In this document: piece after piece, positions 41,367 to 43,169 of the stretch | Position numbering within the stretch: the first letter of the stretch is position 1 | How the letters are laid out: each line of letters begins with the position of its first letter | Source of the DNA: an uncultured Clostridia bacterium | GTDB taxonomy: Bacteria > Bacillota > Clostridia > Christensenellales > Aristaeellaceae | NCBI GenBank assembly: GCA_946543085.1 | Contig: CAMNLM010000006.1 | Coordinates: forward strand, 1 to 43,169 | Length of the DNA stretch: 43,169 nt | Reading direction: 5' to 3' | Notes under the pieces: generated by a model | What the model was told of the DNA's origin: nothing | Database searches by the model: none | What the model saw: the letters and a program-made list of their open reading frames with translations, nothing else | Program-made: the position numbers and the translations under genes

Positions 41367-41843
41367 TCAGCGCATGATCTCCAGCACCTTCAGGGTGACC
41401 TGACCGGCGGGGATGTCCACATGGGCCACGTCGCCCACGTGCATGCCGATGAGGCCGGCGCCGATGGGGCTCTCGTCCGAGATGCGGCCGGACATGGGAT
41501 CGGCCTCCTGCGCGCCGACGATGGAATACTCTGTTTCCTCGTTGTACTCAACGTCCAGCACGCGGACGGTGACGCCCACGGAGACCTGCTCGGTGGAGAT
41601 CTCGTCATCCGGCACCACCACGGCGGCACTGATGATGTCCTCAAGGCGGGCAATCTCAGTCTCGTTCTCGGTCTGCTTGTTCTTCGCCTCGGTGTATTCG
41701 GCGTTCTCACTGAGGTCACCATAGCTGCGCGCAAACTCGATCTCCTTGGCGATCTCGTTGCGCACCACGGCAATGCGATAGTCCAGCTCCTCCTGGAGCT
41801 TGTTCAAACCCGCTTGGGTAATCAGATTCTTCTTCTCGGCCAT
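41367..41843 (-). CDS. greA: Transcription elongation factor GreA
   Basis: 158 residues, exactly the usual GreA size, from the ATG at 41843 (AAAGGAG upstream). The N-terminal coiled coil (LITQAGLNKLQEELDYRI ... EIAKEIEFARSYGDLSENAEYTEAKNKQ) carries the acidic tip residues DLSENAEY needed to stimulate RNA cleavage by stalled RNA polymerase. The C-terminal FKBP-like domain follows (YSIVGAQEADPMSGRISDESPIGAGLIG). First gene of the greA-lysS operon. Confidence 0.97.
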   Translation of the reverse strand: MAEKKNLITQAGLNKLQEELDYRIAVVRNEIAKEIEFARSYGDLSENAEYTEAKNKQTENETEIARLEDIISAAVVVPDDEISTEQVSVGVTVRVLDVEYNEETEYSIVGAQEADPMSGRISDESPIGAGLIGMHVGDVAHVDIPAGQVTLKVLEIMR

Positions 41844-41877
41844 GGAAAGGACTCCTTTCGATGATATACACCAAATA

Positions 41878-41931
41878 TCACCCTCGCGCGGGTGACGCAC
41901 GCATTATAGTGGATGAAAAGCGGTTTGTCAA
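41878..41931 (-). promoter_or_regulatory. Perfect consensus promoter of greA-lysS with 5' hairpin
   Basis: Minus strand: TTGACA (41931-41926), 17-bp spacer, TATAAT (41908-41903). The expected first transcribed bases form a hairpin, TCACCC (41878-41883) with GGGTGA (41890-41895), loop 6 nt. Confidence 0.9.
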
Positions 41932-42138
41932 TGCGATTTGGGACACCGCGTACACGGCGAAACGCATGTCGTTTTTTTCTGCCAGACCGCTGTCGGTGAG
42001 GGGATTGCACTGCCTGCGGGACTCATCACTGGTAAGGATGCCCACGTCATGATTTCAGCCGCTCCGGCCCCCGCCCTGCGCATGCCTCCGCTTTCGCGCT
42101 TCAGTCAGACAAGCGGATTCGGCGGCCGGATCAGGGTC

Positions 42139-43169
42139 TCAGGCTTCCGCCTTTTTCTTCTCCAGGTAATCCTCGTAGTTGCAGTAGTAGTCGCTCATGG
42201 TGCCGTCGTCGTGGATCTCCAGGATGCGGTCCGCCACCGTGGAGACGAACTGGTGGTCATGGCAGGTGAACAGCACGTTGCCCGGGAAGTTGATCAGGCC
42301 GTTGTTCACCGCGGTGATGGACTCCAGGTCCAGGTGGTTGGTGGGCTGGTCGAGCATGAGGAAGTTCGCGCCGGAGAGCATCATGCGCGAGAGCATCACG
42401 CGCACCTTCTCGCCGCCAGAGAGGACGTTGACGGGCTTGTACACGTCGTCGCCCGAGAAGAGCATGCGGCCCAGAAAGCCGCGCATATAGGTTTCCAGCT
42501 GCTCCGGGCTGTACTGGGCGAACCACTGCATCATGGTCATGTCGCAGCCGTCGAAGAACTTGGAGTTGTCGTGCGGGAAATAGCTCGTGGAGATCGTGAC
42601 GCCCCACTTGAAGCTGCCGCTGTCCGGCGCGATCTCCTCGTTGAGAATGCGGAACAGGGCCGTCGCGGCCTGCTCGTTGCCGACGATGGCGATCTTCTGT
42701 CCCTTGGTCACCACGAAGGAGACGTCCTTGAGCAGCTGGTGGCCGTCCTGCTTATAACAGATGCGGTCGACGGTCAGGATGTCCTTGCCGGCCTCGCGGT
42801 CTGGCGTGAAGGCCACCCAGGGGTAGCGGCGGGAGGAGGCGGGCATCTGCTCCAGGGTCAGCTGATCCAGCAGCTTGCGGCGGCTGGTGGCCTGCTTTGC
42901 CTTGGACTTGTTGGAGGAGAAGCGCTGAATGAAGGCCTTCAGCTCGCTGATTTTCTCCTCCCGGCGCTTCTTCTGGTCGTTCATCAGGGACTGCATGATC
43001 CGGGAGGACTCGTACCAGAAGTCGTAGTTGCCCACATAGAGCTTGACCTGGTTGTAATCGATGTCCACGATGTGGGTGCAGATGTTGTTCAGGAACCAGC
43101 GGTCATGGCTGACCACGATCAGGGTGCCGGGGAAGTTCATCAGCCACTCCTCCAGCCAGGCCACGGAAC
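42139..43169 (-). CDS. ABC-F family ATPase (YbiT/YkpA-like), C-terminal part; 5' end outside window
   Basis: The frame is open at the right edge; about 343 residues are visible: the end of the first ATPase domain (SHDRWFLNNICTHI), the inter-domain linker (QKKRREEKISELKAFIQRFSSNKSKAKQATSRRKLL) and the whole second ATPase domain. The second domain is degenerate: its P-loop reads GNEQAATA without the Lys (42681-42658), and the Walker B/catalytic position is LDQPTNHLD, Gln for Glu (codon 42348-42346). Signature LSGGEKVR and switch His (CHDHQF) are intact. GVTISTSYFPHDNSKFF and SLESIT-like LESITAVNNGL point to the YbiT/YkpA branch, cytoplasmic proteins acting at the ribosome. Whether resistance or housekeeping is undecided. 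The 42005-42138 gap to greA's upstream region shows nothing. Confidence 0.85.
   Translation of the reverse strand, partial: SVAWLEEWLMNFPGTLIVVSHDRWFLNNICTHIVDIDYNQVKLYVGNYDFWYESSRIMQSLMNDQKKRREEKISELKAFIQRFSSNKSKAKQATSRRKLLDQLTLEQMPASSRRYPWVAFTPDREAGKDILTVDRICYKQDGHQLLKDVSFVVTKGQKIAIVGNEQAATALFRILNEEIAPDSGSFKWGVTISTSYFPHDNSKFFDGCDMTMMQWFAQYSPEQLETYMRGFLGRMLFSGDDVYKPVNVLSGGEKVRVMLSRMMLSGANFLMLDQPTNHLDLESITAVNNGLINFPGNVLFTCHDHQFVSTVADRILEIHDDGTMSDYYCNYEDYLEKKKAEA

Overview
The window looks like chromosomal DNA of a GC-rich, low-oxygen Gram-positive bacterium of the class Clostridia. The evidence is strong AGGAGG-type ribosome binding sites, consensus sigma-A promoters, a HemZ-type coproporphyrinogen dehydrogenase, a two-subunit oxygen-labile fumarase, a greA-lysS pair, an ECF folate transporter subunit under a tetrahydrofolate riboswitch, and large Cna-B/DUF11-type surface proteins. 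A gut or rumen lineage near Christensenellales would fit the style of the solute-binding protein signal peptides, but that placement is inference. I found no phage, insertion sequence, CRISPR array, tRNA or rRNA.

Layout. 1-5543 (+): a cell-surface/secreted block. It holds the end of a repetitive adhesin, a secreted family-5 solute-binding protein without transporter genes, and a long Ala/Pro/Glu-rich secreted protein with an Ig-like end, closed by a strong terminator. 6094-8106 (+): a promoter, a MATE exporter and a nitroreductase, then a terminator. 8176-11695 (+): a promoter, an unknown 150-residue protein (possibly preceded by a 38-codon overlapping ORF), an intracellular GH10 xylanase-like enzyme, a second MATE exporter, and a hairpin shared with the convergent operon. 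17113-11745 (-): an Fe3+-type ABC importer (binding protein, fused double permease with an unusual extracytoplasmic insertion, ATPase) followed by an HD-domain hydrolase. 24838-17217 (-): seven tightly packed genes of mixed function, namely a Zn/Mn-type ABC permease and ATPase, a two-domain glycosyltransferase-like protein, MetF, a secreted SH3/leucine-rich-repeat protein, a PstS-like lipoprotein and a VOC protein. The divergent promoter of this cluster overlaps that of rpiB and an M19 dipeptidase (+).

29922-26410 (-): an MBL-fold hydrolase, HemZ and the fumarase alpha and beta subunits. 30616-30075 (-): a MarR regulator. 31549-30685 (-): an Est30-like esterase. 32579-31694 (-): a tetrahydrofolate riboswitch and FolT. 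33737-33096 (-): a response regulator that has lost its phosphorylation site, with a membrane-anchored unknown protein just upstream (34490-33849). 39698-34624 (-): a complete maltose/oligosaccharide-type ABC importer (binding protein, MalF, MalG, MsmX-like ATPase). 41931-39852 (-): greA-lysS from a perfect consensus promoter. 43169-42139 (-): the C-terminal part of an ABC-F protein with a degenerate second ATPase site.

Most of the window is nutrient uptake (Fe, Zn/Mn, folate, sugars), export and surface display. The parts most worth following up are the tetrahydrofolate riboswitch with its Shine-Dalgarno-sequestering hairpin, the phosphorylation-dead regulator with an inverted repeat in its promoter, the mixed seven-gene cluster, the extra domain in the Fe-type permease, and the recurring absence of a lipobox in binding proteins.
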